DNA from: Blepharisma stoltei
Taxonomy: Eukaryota > Ciliophora > Heterotrichea > Heterotrichida > Blepharismidae
Length of the DNA stretch: 64,000 nt
Direction of reading: 5' to 3'
Assembly: GCA_914767885.1 (NCBI GenBank)
Contig: CAJZBQ010000036.1
Span: 1,240,001 to 1,304,000 of the forward strand
Within the stretch, counting starts at the first letter, position 1. Each line of letters begins with the position of its first letter. The notes under the pieces are model-generated. The model searched no databases. It was not told where the DNA came from and was given only the letters and a program-made list of their open reading frames with translations. Both the position numbers and the translations under genes were made by a program. Shown here piece after piece: positions 42,902-53,979 of this stretch.

Positions 42902-44656
42902 TTAGATTCCTGCGAATAACTGAGTGAAGTACCAAGCTCCTTTTTGATTCTGATACACACCAATCCCCATATAATTAAAATGCCCCAGCAAATTTTTCCT
43001 GTGCCCTGGAGAGTTGATCCACCCGTCTACTGCAACTTTGGCAGGATCTCCCATCCCATGGCTCATGGCTACATTTTCAGCGCCACTTCTGACATAAGGT
43101 ATAGGAAATTGTCTAAATCTAGCATTAAATCCGTCATGGCCAAATGCAACTCTTCCATCTCCCATATTGGTAGAATGGACTTTTCCGATTTCCATTAATC
43201 CTTCATCCCATACAAGCTCACAGAGTCCTTGGCTTTTTCTGAATTCATTAGATATATCTAATAAAATTATTTTTACTGAAAATTAAGGGTTATTTTGTTT
43301 TTAAAAAAAATAATGATTTATATAAATAAATAAAGAATAATTGGAAGGCTCTGATTGCAATATTTCTAGGATTATCAAAACTTGATAAAGAATCATAATG
43401 GGGCTGTGGGGAATTATGATAAGGCGCAGAGGGGGCTTGTCTATTTAAATCAGCAAGTGTCATTACTCTTGCTGGCCTTTCATGAAAATAAGCCCCTTTT
43501 TTCTGCCTCCTGTACTCTTGCAGCTGCAAGGTTGTGTCATTTGGCATATTCAAATTCCTGTTAGGTCTCACATATGTAAATGGCTGCTTTGCTCTGTCTT
43601 CATGAATTTTTGCTAAAAATTCATTTCTATTCTGACTGACAGGCGGCTGAGGTGGGGCAGGATTTATCCTTGAAATAATGCCTAATGCATATTTTATATA
43701 TTCCTCATTGTATTCCATTTTGTAAAAAATGGCGAGTTGTGATAGGTCCAATGTGATTGATGAGTTGATTTTAGTCGTAGAGTGAATTCAATACTTTTGG
43801 GAAGTCCGGGCTGATTTTTGCCTGGTTGAAACTCGATATGAGAGCGCTATGTCGGCACGCATTCTCGGAACTATTCTATTCCTGTATCATACAGGTAGAC
43901 CAGAATGAGGCACTAAGACACTTTACCCATACTCTAGTACTACCAGTGTTAGAGAGATTCGGTCCTGCAAGGTGAGACCCAGGCACAAACTTCGGGTGAG
44001 TCTCTCCGAGAGACTGGTGATATCGAAGGGAGGTTTGACACTGGCGATTAGGGACACTTGAACCTGAAGCCTGCGCTGGGACGGTAATGGGCTAAAACAA
44101 ACCCCTAAAGACCTGCTAGAGCATAATCTTAATCATTGTATTCCTGCATCAATAAGACTTCTTCTCCATCTATTTCTTTCCGAAACCCAAGAATTTCAAG
44201 CAAAACTACCCCAGTTTCATATTGCCCTAGTGAGCTGTGGAATTTTGGGTTGTTGAGCCTAATTCTTTTATATTTGTCATTATTTGGGTCGCGTTTTATA
44301 TTTTCTAATATAGTTTTGATGACAGAAATGGCTTGATTATAAGAAGTTCCACAGTCAGACCTTAGGATTTCGGTAAGGATATCTTGAATAGTTTCATGAT
44401 AATCCATTGATGCCTCAGCCGGGGCTTGAGAAATGTGCTCCTCTTGAATATTCTGATTTTATATAAAATTATCTAAAAATTAATTATTTTTCTAAAAAAT
44501 AAATTCATTTTGATTTACCTTAACTTTATTTACCGCTAAATTCGCACAGGCTTGTTGTTTTTCTTCAAGTGTCGGATACATGAAATTAATATCATTTATC
44601 TCCGAAGCTGTAAGTGTAGGAAAAGCTTTCGCAAGGATTTGTATATGATCAGCCAT
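42902..44656 (-). CDS. PUB domain + CAP/SCP domain fusion protein
   Basis: 391 aa after removing two IESs (72 and 79 bp) and SINE-like S9. The N-terminus (MADHIQILAKAFPTLTASEI) is helical. The PUB domain follows (VIKTILENIKRDPNNDKYKRI...LLEILGFRKE); in other proteins PUB binds the p97/Cdc48 ATPase. A Pro-rich linker leads to a CAP (SCP/PR-1/YkwD) domain: LDISNEFRKSQGLCELVWD, GHDGFNARF, GAENVAMSHG, WINSPGHRKNLLG and YMGIGVYQ. There is no signal peptide, although CAP proteins are usually secreted. I know of no standard family with this pairing, so a fusion of two genes by a missed IES stop should be tested. Confidence 0.65.
43259..43337. other. TA-bounded IES (79 bp) in the PUB-CAP gene
   Basis: Joins IAIRAFQL to DISNEFRKSQGLCEL in frame, connecting the linker to the first CAP helix. 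Confidence 0.7.
43717..44132 (-). mobile_element. SINE-like element S9 in the PUB-CAP gene
   Basis: 416 bp with perfect 12-bp duplication TCATTGTATTCC (43705-43716 and 44133-44144). In minus orientation it starts TTAAGATTATGC and ends GCCATTTTTTACAAAAT. Removal gives EVLLMQEYNEEYIKYALG. Confidence 0.88.
44449..44520. other. TA-bounded IES (72 bp) in the PUB-CAP gene
   Basis: Joins CANLAVNKV to IQEEHISQAPAEA before the PUB domain. Without it, the N-terminal exon has no continuation. Confidence 0.6.
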
Positions 44657-44681
44657 AAATTATTTACAATAACTTAACAAT

Positions 44682-46004
44682 TTAATCTATTTCAATAGTC
44701 CCAGCTACGACCTTATTTTCCGTTTTTCTTTTTTCTACCCTCTGATACGTCTTTTTCTCATTGATTTCTTTAATATTCCCGCTTTTTGATGCACAAAGTA
44801 CATAGCTTCCGTCCCTTTTGAACTCTACAGAGTTCGCTCCAAATATCTTCGCCTCCATCAGAATTTTTTCAAAATATTCGTCCCTAACCACTTTATTGCA
44901 CCTTTCATGACAAATTGGGCAATTTCACCTGTTTTTTATCTGCTGAGTCTGGTACATTATATAAGCTTCAAGCCCAAAACAGTTTAAATGGGTGCAATGG
45001 GCCCCTCGGACAGGGTCGTCAAGGACTTTTAAAGATAGTGGGCATTTAAAAGTGACTGTAATTGTGTCTATATCGACTTCACTTTCTGTGAACTTTTGCT
45101 TGACAAATGCAATTCCTTCTTCTTCACTTTTTATTTTAATAGAACTGTATATTTTTTCTCTGACTTCTGGGAGGCTTAAGGTTTTTACGAGAAAAATACC
45201 AGATACGTAGTATTGATAGTCGTTGTATTTTAGGACTGATAAAGAATTTTCTCCACCTACCAGCAGTTCTGTAATGTCTAATGGGACATCTTGCCGCTCC
45301 TGCATTTTGTGAGGCTCTAAAATAGTTCTGTCATTTAAAATTACAGCCCCAGAGGACGGCCAGATGTTGTTGTACCCAATCCCATCAATTTTCATACAAA
45401 ATAAAAAAACCCTGACAGTCCCTTGACCACTTTCTAATTTTCGCAAATGGTCGGAAGTAAAGGAAAATTTTCTCTGCATCTTTTTATTGGTAATTTGTGG
45501 GTCTTCTCTAGGTAAAGAAAAAGGCATGACTAATGCATCGAGTATTTGTTGGCTGAGGTCTAAGGCTGCCATTTGACAGAAAATGCATTCATAATTGAGC
45601 ATTGTGACGTTTCTGCCCATGCAGCCCCAATGCTGATAAGTCCCACAGGTTTCACATTGTTTTAAAGGATAAGAGCCTGATAAGCAGACACAGCGGATAT
45701 TTTTTCCTTTTCTTTCTAAGCTGTCGGCTAGGGTAGGGTTTGTCATGACACTTGTATCGACTGTTTCTGGCCTTGAAGAAGAAACTAAGGTCTTTATGGG
45801 GTCTTCATCACCAAATAGTCTTTCTAGCATACTCACTTTAAGTTTTTGATAGGCACGCTCACGGCCTTCTTCGGTACTGAGGTATAAGAGGAGGGTGGAT
45901 TTTACTTGTTCACTGTTTCCTGATGTCCTGATTTTTAGGTCTCTGCAAATTTCTCGGATTTTGCTAGTTTTTAGCATGTCGAGCTGGAGAGCATTGACAC
46001 TCAT
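44682..46004 (-). CDS. SIZ/PIAS-type SUMO E3 ligase
   Basis: Nuclear SUMO ligase, 440 aa in a single uninterrupted frame with TGA as Trp. N-terminal SAP-like motif about 8-45; PHD finger about 105-145 (CVCLSGSYPLKQCETCGTYQHWGCM...CIFC); PINIT domain about 165-290; SP-RING about 315-375 (VTFKCPLSLKVL, GAHCTHLNCFGLEAYI, WNCPICHERC). The Trp of the WNCPIC motif is TGA. The SAP-PHD-PINIT-SP-RING order is that of plant and fungal SIZ proteins rather than animal PIAS, which lack the PHD. There is no IES or element, unlike both neighbours. Confidence 0.88.
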
Positions 46005-46072
46005 GGAAATAAATTTTTAAGCCCCTAGAATTTTTGATGAAAAATTTTTGTTAAATAAAAATTTTGTTCAAA

Positions 46073-46867
46073 ATGGACAAAAAATCAGGAAAAAAAGAGC
46101 AAGGAAAAGTCTATTGTGATATTTGCAGAAAAAGCATCCCACAGTGGCTTATGCCGAAGCATCAGTATTGCCAGCAGCATTTACGAGCTAAAGCAGCAAG
46201 AATGTTTTATCAAGCTAAATCTAAAGAAAATCCTTACAAAAAATTCAAAGACGACCCAGATGCCTTTTTTTCTAATAAAATGCCAATGGCACCAGAAGAG
46301 CTTGGCCCAGCACTATTTAATCCTCACGACGCACTTATAACAAAATCCAAAACTAAAGGCATTTGGGCCCTAATTGAAGACGAAACAACAGGCACAACCT
46401 ATTTTAAAAACAAACTCAGCGGGAAAATGCAGAGAAATCGTCCAGTTGGCTTGCTAGACGAAGATTTTGATAGAGAAGTTATACAAAGTCTTCAAGAAAA
46501 TAACCCTCAAAGCCAATTCAATTATCAAGAATATGAAGAAGAGGACGAAGACGAACAAGCCAAGCCAGGCGAATGAAAAGAAGTCACAGGCAGCAGCTGG
46601 TTTGGAGAAGATAAAGAAGAAAGTGAAGAAGAGAAATTTGAAGGAATTTATGAGAAAGATGAAATTATTGTAGAAGATGAGGAAAGTGAAGAAGAAGAAG
46701 AAGGAGAAAATAAAAGAGAAATTATGCTAAATACAGTGGAAAAATTGAAAGACAAAGCAAAAGAAAGCAGCGATGAAGAGCTTGTGGAAAAGCCGGTGTA
46801 TAGTCAGAGTGTTAAAAGTTGCAAAGAGTTCGCTAAAAGGAATAAAAAATCAAAATTACAGTTGTAA
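46073..46867 (+). CDS. WBP4/FBP21-like spliceosomal zinc-finger protein
   Basis: 264 aa with TGA as Trp (EWKEVTGSSWFGE). The N-terminal U1-type zinc finger is VYCDICRKSIP...KHQYCQQH. A single WW-like module follows (GIWALIEDETTGTTYFKNKLSG...RP), then a highly acidic tail with Glu runs and a basic end. This order matches FBP21/WBP4, a component of the spliceosomal B complex. Its start is about 70 bp from the divergent SIZ gene, so the two share a compact bidirectional promoter. Confidence 0.65.
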
Positions 46868-46926
46868 TTTTATGGATTTATGATTGAAAAATTATTATAA
46901 ATTTTGATTTAAATTACAGCTAGTTT

Positions 46927-47634
46927 TTAATTGAAAAATTTTGATTGCTTCGATATATAATTTGCATGATATCCTAAAGAATGGGATTTTTTTGAAGCTT
47001 TTACATACTCTATGTAAGGCTCATTATTCAAAAGCTGCATAAATTTTTCTTTTCTCTCAGGAAACGAATTTTTATATTTCTCTATGACCTCATGATCGCT
47101 TATTTGCTTACTTGTTTTGGTTCGAAATGGCTCAGGGCTCATTATGCTTTTCTTTTTATGCATTGGTTTATATTTCACAGATAGCCTTGCTAATTTCTTT
47201 TCTTTTTGATTATTAATTAAATCTGTGCGTTCTTTTACAACATACCCATTTAATAAATTTGACCCTTGCTTAGATATCGGAAATTTAAAAGTGTTCAAAA
47301 ATGTATTTGACCTGTCAGAGACTTCTATAGTAAAAATAGTCGGAGAAATTGTGCAGCTTGAGCTTGGCTTTATAAGGCTATTTTTATATGAGCATAGTTT
47401 GGTAGGACTTTCATAAAAAGAGCTTTTATGAGAAATTGGCAATGAGCTAAAAGGGCTTTTAGGACAGCTTATTGTGGATGGGGTAGAGTTCAAGGTAAAA
47501 TCATGCAAAGGCTCATTTAATTTGAGAGGAAGAGGCTTAAGGTTTTTATATGGTAGGCTTGCTCTATTAGAAATCATTGGCTGTGAATAGATAATTCGAG
47601 TGTGTGGCAAATCTTTAAAGGAAGCTGATGACAT
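46927..47634 (-). CDS. Hypothetical basic Ser/Pro-rich protein, 235 aa
   Basis: Uninterrupted ORF with ATG. It is rich in Ser, Lys and Pro, with no hydrophobic core in the first 160 residues. The C-terminal 70 residues are more ordered (VIEKYKNSFPERKEKFMQLL). No family recognised. Convergent with the WBP4-like gene (59 bp apart). Confidence 0.6.
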   Translation of the reverse strand: MSSASFKDLPHTRIIYSQPMISNRASLPYKNLKPLPLKLNEPLHDFTLNSTPSTISCPKSPFSSLPISHKSSFYESPTKLCSYKNSLIKPSSSCTISPTIFTIEVSDRSNTFLNTFKFPISKQGSNLLNGYVVKERTDLINNQKEKKLARLSVKYKPMHKKKSIMSPEPFRTKTSKQISDHEVIEKYKNSFPERKEKFMQLLNNEPYIEYVKASKKSHSLGYHANYISKQSKFFN

Positions 47635-47926
47635 ATTTTATTATTTTTGATAATAACACAGAATTATCATCGAAAGCACAAATTTAAATTGAATATATTA
47701 ATTTTACCATAAAATTAATTTTAATATTAAGGATTTTTATAGCTTTTTTATTAACTTTGGATATATTTTTAAAACATTATTTTTGGCATAATAGAGATTT
47801 TGCATTAAAATCACTTATTTCTGATTTAATTTTATGAGTCATATATTAACCTTTAACTAATTAGGCGCAATATGAAATTAATATGGAAATCTTAGGAAAC
47901 CAGGGGATTTTATTTTCTTATAATAA

Positions 47927-50900
47927 ATGGAACACCCTGAGCTCGAAGACGACTTAATGGAAAAGGTCGAAAAAGCTATAGGTCCTGCCCAAAAACTAGC
48001 AGCTTTAAAATCCCTAGCAGACTTATATGGCAAAGAAGGCTACAAAGAGCGGCAATTGCAATACATTTTAATGTGTCTAGAAATTAGCAACGGTGATGAC
48101 AATCTTTGGAGAGAGTTAGGCGAAGCCGCTTTACATCTAGAAAGACTCCCATTAGCAATTTATTCTTATAAAGCCTGTGTGAAGCTTAAAAATGCCCCAG
48201 AAAACATATATGGCCTAGCCCTTGCCAAAGCATTATCTTATGACTATGTAAATTCCCTGGCGATTTTAAATTTTTTAATAGAGACTCAAAACTTTGAACC
48301 CGCCCAAGATCTGAAAAAATTTGTTATGTCAAAAATAAAAAATGAAGAAGCTGCAGAAAGCCCTATAAAAATTGCATGGCCAGCGCTGAAACAGGAAGAG
48401 CCATATAAAAGTATAGTGAAAAAGGTATCAAATCTGTATTCACTGATTACAACTGCAAGAATTCTATGATATATTTGATAAATAGAGCCAAGTTTATGGG
48501 TAGATTTGGCTTATTTTAGTTAAAATTAAGGATTTATATTGAGAAAAGTGAAGTAAAATTTTAGGTAAAGGGATAGTTGACCAAGGAAAATGGGATTCTA
48601 AAGTAAAATTCGAACTCTCTACAAGTGCTGCAGAAAAAGCTATTACAGCCAAGCCTGCTCCTGTTGTAATAAATCCTTGCTGAGACTTCTGTGAGCAGGT
48701 AAAAAAGATTGTGCTTGATAATACAAATGAAACATTTTTAGCTGTAGTTTGGGATAAGACTTTCCAACTATCTGTCATCAGTACCAAAATTACAGCTATG
48801 CTAGAAGAAGAAATTAAGCCTTTTTTCAGTTCCCCAATGCTGCTCCGGCACATCTGCCGAGATCTCTTTCCTTTGCTTCTAAAAAACAACCCAAGACCGT
48901 CTACATTGCTTTCAAACGAAATTGGCCCTGAAATCTTGCACATTTATTTCCAATGCGAAGCTTGGACTGATTTATCTGACGAATTGTTAACTTTATTATA
49001 TCTTTTTTACTTACTCCCTCCCCCCCCCCCTCCGTGAGCGAACAAAAAAATTTTGTTCGCTCACGGAGGGGGGTTAATTTTTTTTTTTAAAAAAAATTTA
49101 TATATAAATTTTTATAAAAAATATTTTTTTCGAAATTTAAAAAAATCCTAATTTGCAAAAATTGGGAAGCAAATATTAATTTAATTTGCAAAATTTATGT
49201 TTTAAAACGCAATTTGTTTAAAATTAAACAGAATTAGCTCTAGATTTCATTATACTAATTATCACTTATATATCAAAATTTTTTTCCATTAAAATTTTTT
49301 CTATTAAAAAAAATTTTTGTTCACTCACGGAGGTGGGTTTTTGGTCAAAAAATGGCGATTTTTCTAATGGTTTTGTTCGCTCACGGAGGGGGGGGGGGAG
49401 TTAAATATTCTCAAAATATATTATATATTTTTCATCAAATAAAAAGCTTGACGATAAGCAATTGCTCTTTTTTTTTAAAAAAAATAAATAAAATAGCAGC
49501 AGCTGCTATTAGCAAAATTTCTACTGAAAATGGTATAAATTATATAAAAATTAATTATTTATAATATTAAGAATAGAGCTATCTAATGAAGAAAATATTC
49601 CTGCAGATTTCAGAATCTCGCTAAGGACAAAATTAATTATGAATCTGCCTGAGTCTGATAATAAAGAAATAAAAGCAAGAACTTTTGCAGCATTGGCACT
49701 CTCTCATTTTAAGTCACGGGAAAAATTTGAAAAAAATCGAGAAGATTTAATTCAAGAATTAATGCATGCTGAACATTTGGCAGAAAAAGCTATAAATGAG
49801 CTCCAAGGGGCGACGATTTATATGTGGTGAACTGATACTCTTTTGAATGAGAGTACTCTTAATAAGCTGAGAAATGATGTAAAAGTGGATTATGCGCTGC
49901 TGGATTTTGATAAACTAGCAAAAGTTACACAAAAGAGTGTGGAGCCGATTTTAAGGATGCTTGACACATGGAGCAAAGTGCTGCTTGTGCATTCAGCGAA
50001 TGATGATCCATCGTTTTATTGGAAAAAAATGAAAATCCAATTAAAAATTTTAACAAAATTTTCATTAAATGACACAGAAAAAAACCAGCTCTGCACAATT
50101 TTAACCAGATATGTATCTGTTCTCCTATTCAACGCAGAAGAAGGAGTTTCCTTAAAAAAAGATTACGATTTTCCATTACTAATGGAAACCCTAACCAAAC
50201 AGCTATCCCCGTTTAATGTCTTAGAAAAATCTCAAGTCTGCAAACTGTCTATCTCCCTATTAACTCTCATGAGGTACGTCCCTAAGCTCTATAACTACCT
50301 CCCTTTTTTCCTAAAAAGAGTCTTCAAAGTTATAAAGCCTTCAATCATCCCTGAAATTTTCGACGTTTTTCATAAAAATTTAAAACTTTTTGAAAATGAT
50401 CTCGAAAAAGATTTTCATCAAAAATTGTGCCAGCATTTTGAAAAAGTCTGCTTTGACCAAGAAAAAGAAAAATTGTTAAAAATTATTTATAGATGGAATT
50501 ATGGACTAGGAGATAAAGTATGCAAATGCGGGAAAAAAATATCGACAAATATACTGGCCTTGCCGAACTCTCCTGAAAAGCTTTTAAGATTTTTAAAGAC
50601 TTCAGAAGAAAAATATGAGGATTATTCATATCAATCCCCTGAGATATATAAAAATAAAAAATGCTATACTCTACTAGAAGTGCTTAACCAGAAAGATTAG
50701 ATTATTAGAGGGTCGAGAGGGATTATTGCAGCTCACGGATAGGCTTCGTGCTAGTACTAGGCGGCGCTATCTTCACATTTGCCCTTTTATTCCTAATGTC
50801 ACAAAAAATGGTGACTTAGAGGGTCTCTTGAGAGACCGTCCTATACATATCATTGGTCCCAGCAAACGAAAAAGACTCCCTGAGCCTCTTCACAGGGCTT

Positions 50901-52361
50901 AGAGTCTGGATGGCCGCCTTTGTCTCCTCTATAGCCCGTCTGAGCCATATTACAGGCTCGGTAATACTCCCATAAGTACTGAGGGACCTTGTGCCGGTAT
51001 GTACGTCTGCAAGCCAGGAAAAAAGGATTAAGTGTCAGCCCTTTGAACCAAAACTCCACCCAGAGAACTACCACAATGTGGCTTCTTTTCTCTGTGCCTG
51101 AATCAACCCACGGAAAACCAGAGGCCACGTCAAATAAAGCCATTTTAACAATTCTTAACCAGAAAGAAGAGACTTTATTTATTGATTGCCCAAAGCATAA
51201 TAATTTTTTGCATATGGTCAACAGTGAAGAAATACCAATATTAATGGACTGTTGTAATAAAGAAAAAAGAGAAATTGCTTCAGAAGCATTTAAAAGAATG
51301 GCTTGCTATAATTATGAGTCATCTAAAAAAAACGAGCTGAAAAAGAGAATGGATTTTTTAAAAGAAGCCAGAAAATTTATCATAAAAGCAATAGAGCTTT
51401 GTCCAGGAAATTCCGAGTATTGGCTGATATTAGGCCAAATCTCGTTTTGGAAATGAATTTGGGGATTTTTTGATATTTTTTATAGCAGTGATAAATATTT
51501 CGCAAAATTTGAAGATGGGGTAGAAGCGGTGCATGCTTACAATATAGCAATAAAATTGGAAAATAAAAATAAACAGTACATTTATGAAGCAAAATCAGTT
51601 TTATGTTACTTTTTAAGCTCAATAGACAAAGAATATTTTTTCGAAGCACTAAAATCAGTTGACGAAGCTTATGGTTTATATAAAATCCATTCAAATATTA
51701 TATGTGTAATATACGGACTTATGCTGACCAAATCTAAAAACCCAGAATCTACCCATATTTTAATAGGGCTTTCCCCTTATAGTGAAATTGCTAATTATAA
51801 AATGAACCCTACACAAGAAAACCTAGCTTTTGTTAACCTTCAAGATGATCATTATTGCAAATATTTATACCATAAAAACAGCAATTCTTTATATACTTTA
51901 CTTATTGAAAACAATTTTATAGGCTCATATGAAGCCAAAAGTGAATTTGAGATTTTTATGGAAAGGCCGTTTTTTATGTGAAATTTAATTTCAAAAGCTG
52001 GGATTCAGTGTGTGAAACAGGTAAAAACGGAAGGGAAAGAAAAAATAATAGAAATTATTGAAAATGTTTTAGCGATTAAGAAAGGAAGAAGAAATAAAGC
52101 TTTATCAAAAATTTTTATGGCGTGCTTACACTGGCAATTTTAATAATGATTATAATTAAAAATTAACCTAATAAATATCTTTTATTTAAAATTTTAAAAA
52201 ATTAATGCTGTAGTTTTTTGTTGATTATTAAAAGGAGAGAGTTAGAGGAATTAATTGTTCAAGGATATAATCAAGATGCGCAAAAATACCTGGAAAAAAT
52301 TTCAATGCTGACTCCTCAAGAAAAGAAAGAAATCAAGGTGAAACTTGGAGCTGATATATAA
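47927..52361 (+). CDS. Large TPR-repeat protein, possibly Cabin1/HIR3-like
   Basis: Helical-repeat protein of about 1059 aa after removing an IES (48465-48561), a long IES containing MITE M7, SINE-like S10 and a 113-bp IES. TPR-like pairs are seen at the N-terminus (LWRELGEAALHLERLPLAIYSYKACV, NIYGLALAKALSYDYVNSLAIL) and again near the C-terminus (FIIKAIELCPGNSEYWLILGQ, YNIAIKLENKN, ALKSVDEAYGLY). The central half is helical without clear repeats. The N-terminal pattern is reminiscent of Cabin1/HIR3, the TPR subunit of the HIRA histone chaperone, but this is a weak assignment. TGA encodes Trp at five or more sites. Confidence 0.55.
48465..48561. other. TA-bounded IES (97 bp)
   Basis: In the TPR gene. 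Excision gives ITTARILGKGIVDQGKW and restores the frame. Confidence 0.75.
48994..49567. other. Probable long IES (about 574 bp) containing MITE M7
   Basis: Sequence between ELLTL and RIELSNEENIP of the TPR gene has no coherent coding even after M7 alone is removed. A single TA-to-TA excision of about 574 bp keeps the frame, so the MITE probably sits inside an IES. The right boundary is not unique. Confidence 0.5.
49014..49400. mobile_element. MITE M7, near full length (387 bp)
   Basis: Flanked by TTA on both sides. Nearly identical to M3 and M8 along its whole length, including the hairpin left end and the double right end. Confidence 0.9.
50697..51153 (+). mobile_element. SINE-like element S10 in the TPR gene
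   Basis: 457 bp, GC-rich, flanked by a perfect 14-bp repeat CTTAACCAGAAAGA (50683-50696 and 51154-51167). It starts TTAGATTATTAGAGGG and ends AAAGCCATTTTAACAATT. Removal gives LEVLNQKEETLFIDCPKH in frame. Confidence 0.93.
52116..52228. other. TA-bounded IES (113 bp)
   Basis: Near the 3' end of the TPR gene. Excision gives ALSKIFKRRELEELIVQGYNQ and adds a 44-residue C-terminus ending at 52361. Confidence 0.65.
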
Positions 52362-53145
52362 GATTAGTTTATCTAAAAGTAATATTCAGCATAGTATTAA
52401 TTATTTATGTAATTACTACTTTAATTTATCACAGGCTTATAAATATTAATTTAATTTTTTTATATCCTTATTTCATTATAATGAATGCACAATCCATATA
52501 GTTTTATTTTAATAGATATCAATTTGATAGAATTTTGATATTGATCATTTTTTGGCAAAAATTGTCCTAACTTTTAATCAAAATCTCTTTAATTTTGAGT
52601 TTCAGTTATCTTTTATATCCTACCATTTATTCAATATTTCTTTTACAGTAAGATTAGAATACCTTAAAAATTTTCTTCTATTTAAAGAATATTTAATGCT
52701 CAAATCATCAAATTTCAAATAAATTTCTCCATAAAACTGTTCTTTCATATCCACTTATCGTTATTTGCAGATTTTTGAACTTCACCACCTACATGTGGAA
52801 CTTTTTCCGCGTGTGAAAAGATGATACCACATGTGAAGCCCTTTTGATTTCACATGTGAAACCATTTTTTCACACGCGGAAAAGTTCCACATATAGGTGG
52901 TAAAGTTCAAAAATCAGCAAATAACGATACTAAATATTCATTTAAATTTACTCTTTTTAAATTTTTTCTTTCTCTTATATGAAAATCAATACCGGTTTCA
53001 AAACAATTTCTCTATTATATAATTTAATTCCCAATTCATTAGAAAAATCAGTAAAGCGAAGAAATAAGCTTAATTGAATTTTTCGAATAAATTAAGCTTT
53101 AGTCGCTAAAAATGCGAAAAACGTATATAAAAGCTTAAAATAAAA
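52362..53145. other. Intergenic region with a foldback element
   Basis: A/T-rich. Apart from the foldback at 52756-52929 no gene or element is recognised. Confidence 0.55.
52756..52929. repeat. Foldback (hairpin) element FB1
   Basis: Near-perfect inverted repeat with arms of about 60 bp: TATCGTTATTTGCAGATTTT... and its complement ending ...GCAAATAACGATA. The centre contains further CACATGTGAA/TTCACATGTG palindromes. Shares CCACATGTGAAGC with FB2. No ORF. It can form a long hairpin in DNA or RNA. Confidence 0.85.
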
Positions 53146-53979
53146 ATGATAATAGTCCAAGGTACCCTTGCTACACTTCAGCTTCTAAAACTAGGAATTT
53201 GGTCATGCTTACTTATAGGAACTATTACTTTTGGCTGTACATGTGATGGGATTCTTCCAAGCTTTATACTCTCTATAATTCCCCTCATAATTGCCTTCAT
53301 AATGATACCAATTTTGATTCATGTTTTCCTTGACTTTCTATCTCGAGGCCAAGATTTATTTGCTAAGCCTATTCTTTTATTCTGGAATTATGCAATTTCT
53401 CTATCAGTTATAATATTTTCTGCTTTAGGCTGCCTATTTCTTGATGGGATTATAAAAATTTCGCTCACAATTATTTTCAGCCCACTTTGGTTTGCACTTG
53501 CGTCCTTATTTTTATTTTCTGTGTTTATAGCTGAAGTACTTATAGAAAATGGCTACAAAAGAGCAGCCCTTATGCTGTTTATCTGGCCAATCGCTGGGTA
53601 TATTTTTTCGTTCTTATGGATGGGATATATGCTATTATAAATTATTTTTTGAGAAATATAATTTAAGAATTGTATTTTTTTACATAAATAAGAGAAATAA
53701 TAGAAGAAGTTTAGCAGAAATTATTAAAATAAGTATATAATAGACACAAATCCAGAAGCATTTTTATTTGCTATAGCTCCAATATTTATTGCAAATATTA
53801 TTCACATAATTTTATATGTGAGAGAGAGAGATTATTCTTACTTAGAGGCCTTTATTCCAGGGCCAAGTCCCAATTTATTAATTTTTCTTTTTCTTTGTTT
53901 TCCATGTTCTTCATATAAATTTCTCTTCAGGCATCTTTTTTTCCATCAGTTTTATCCTTTCCATCTCCATCAATTTTAG
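53146..53979 (+). CDS. Multi-pass membrane protein, unknown
   Basis: 242 aa after removing a 105-bp IES (53636-53740). At least six hydrophobic segments, for example LGIWSCLLIGTITFGC, FILSIIPLIIAFIMIPILI, ISLSVIIFSALGCLFL, ALASLFLFSVFIAEVLI and FLFAIAPIFIANIIHII. The pattern is loosely like TMEM185/TMEM60-type proteins but no diagnostic motif is seen. The last 35 residues, after PGPSPNLL, are of lower quality and may be beyond a missed IES. Confidence 0.6.
53636..53740. other. TA-bounded IES (105 bp)
   Basis: Joins WMGYMLL to DTNPEAFLFAIAP in the membrane protein gene, avoiding TAA. Confidence 0.7.

Noticed and set aside
49352-49564. ORF spanning the right end of M7
   Set aside because: It starts inside the MITE and runs into A/T-rich IES sequence; the same holds for 24443-24709 before EYLKVN, and for 41414-41602.
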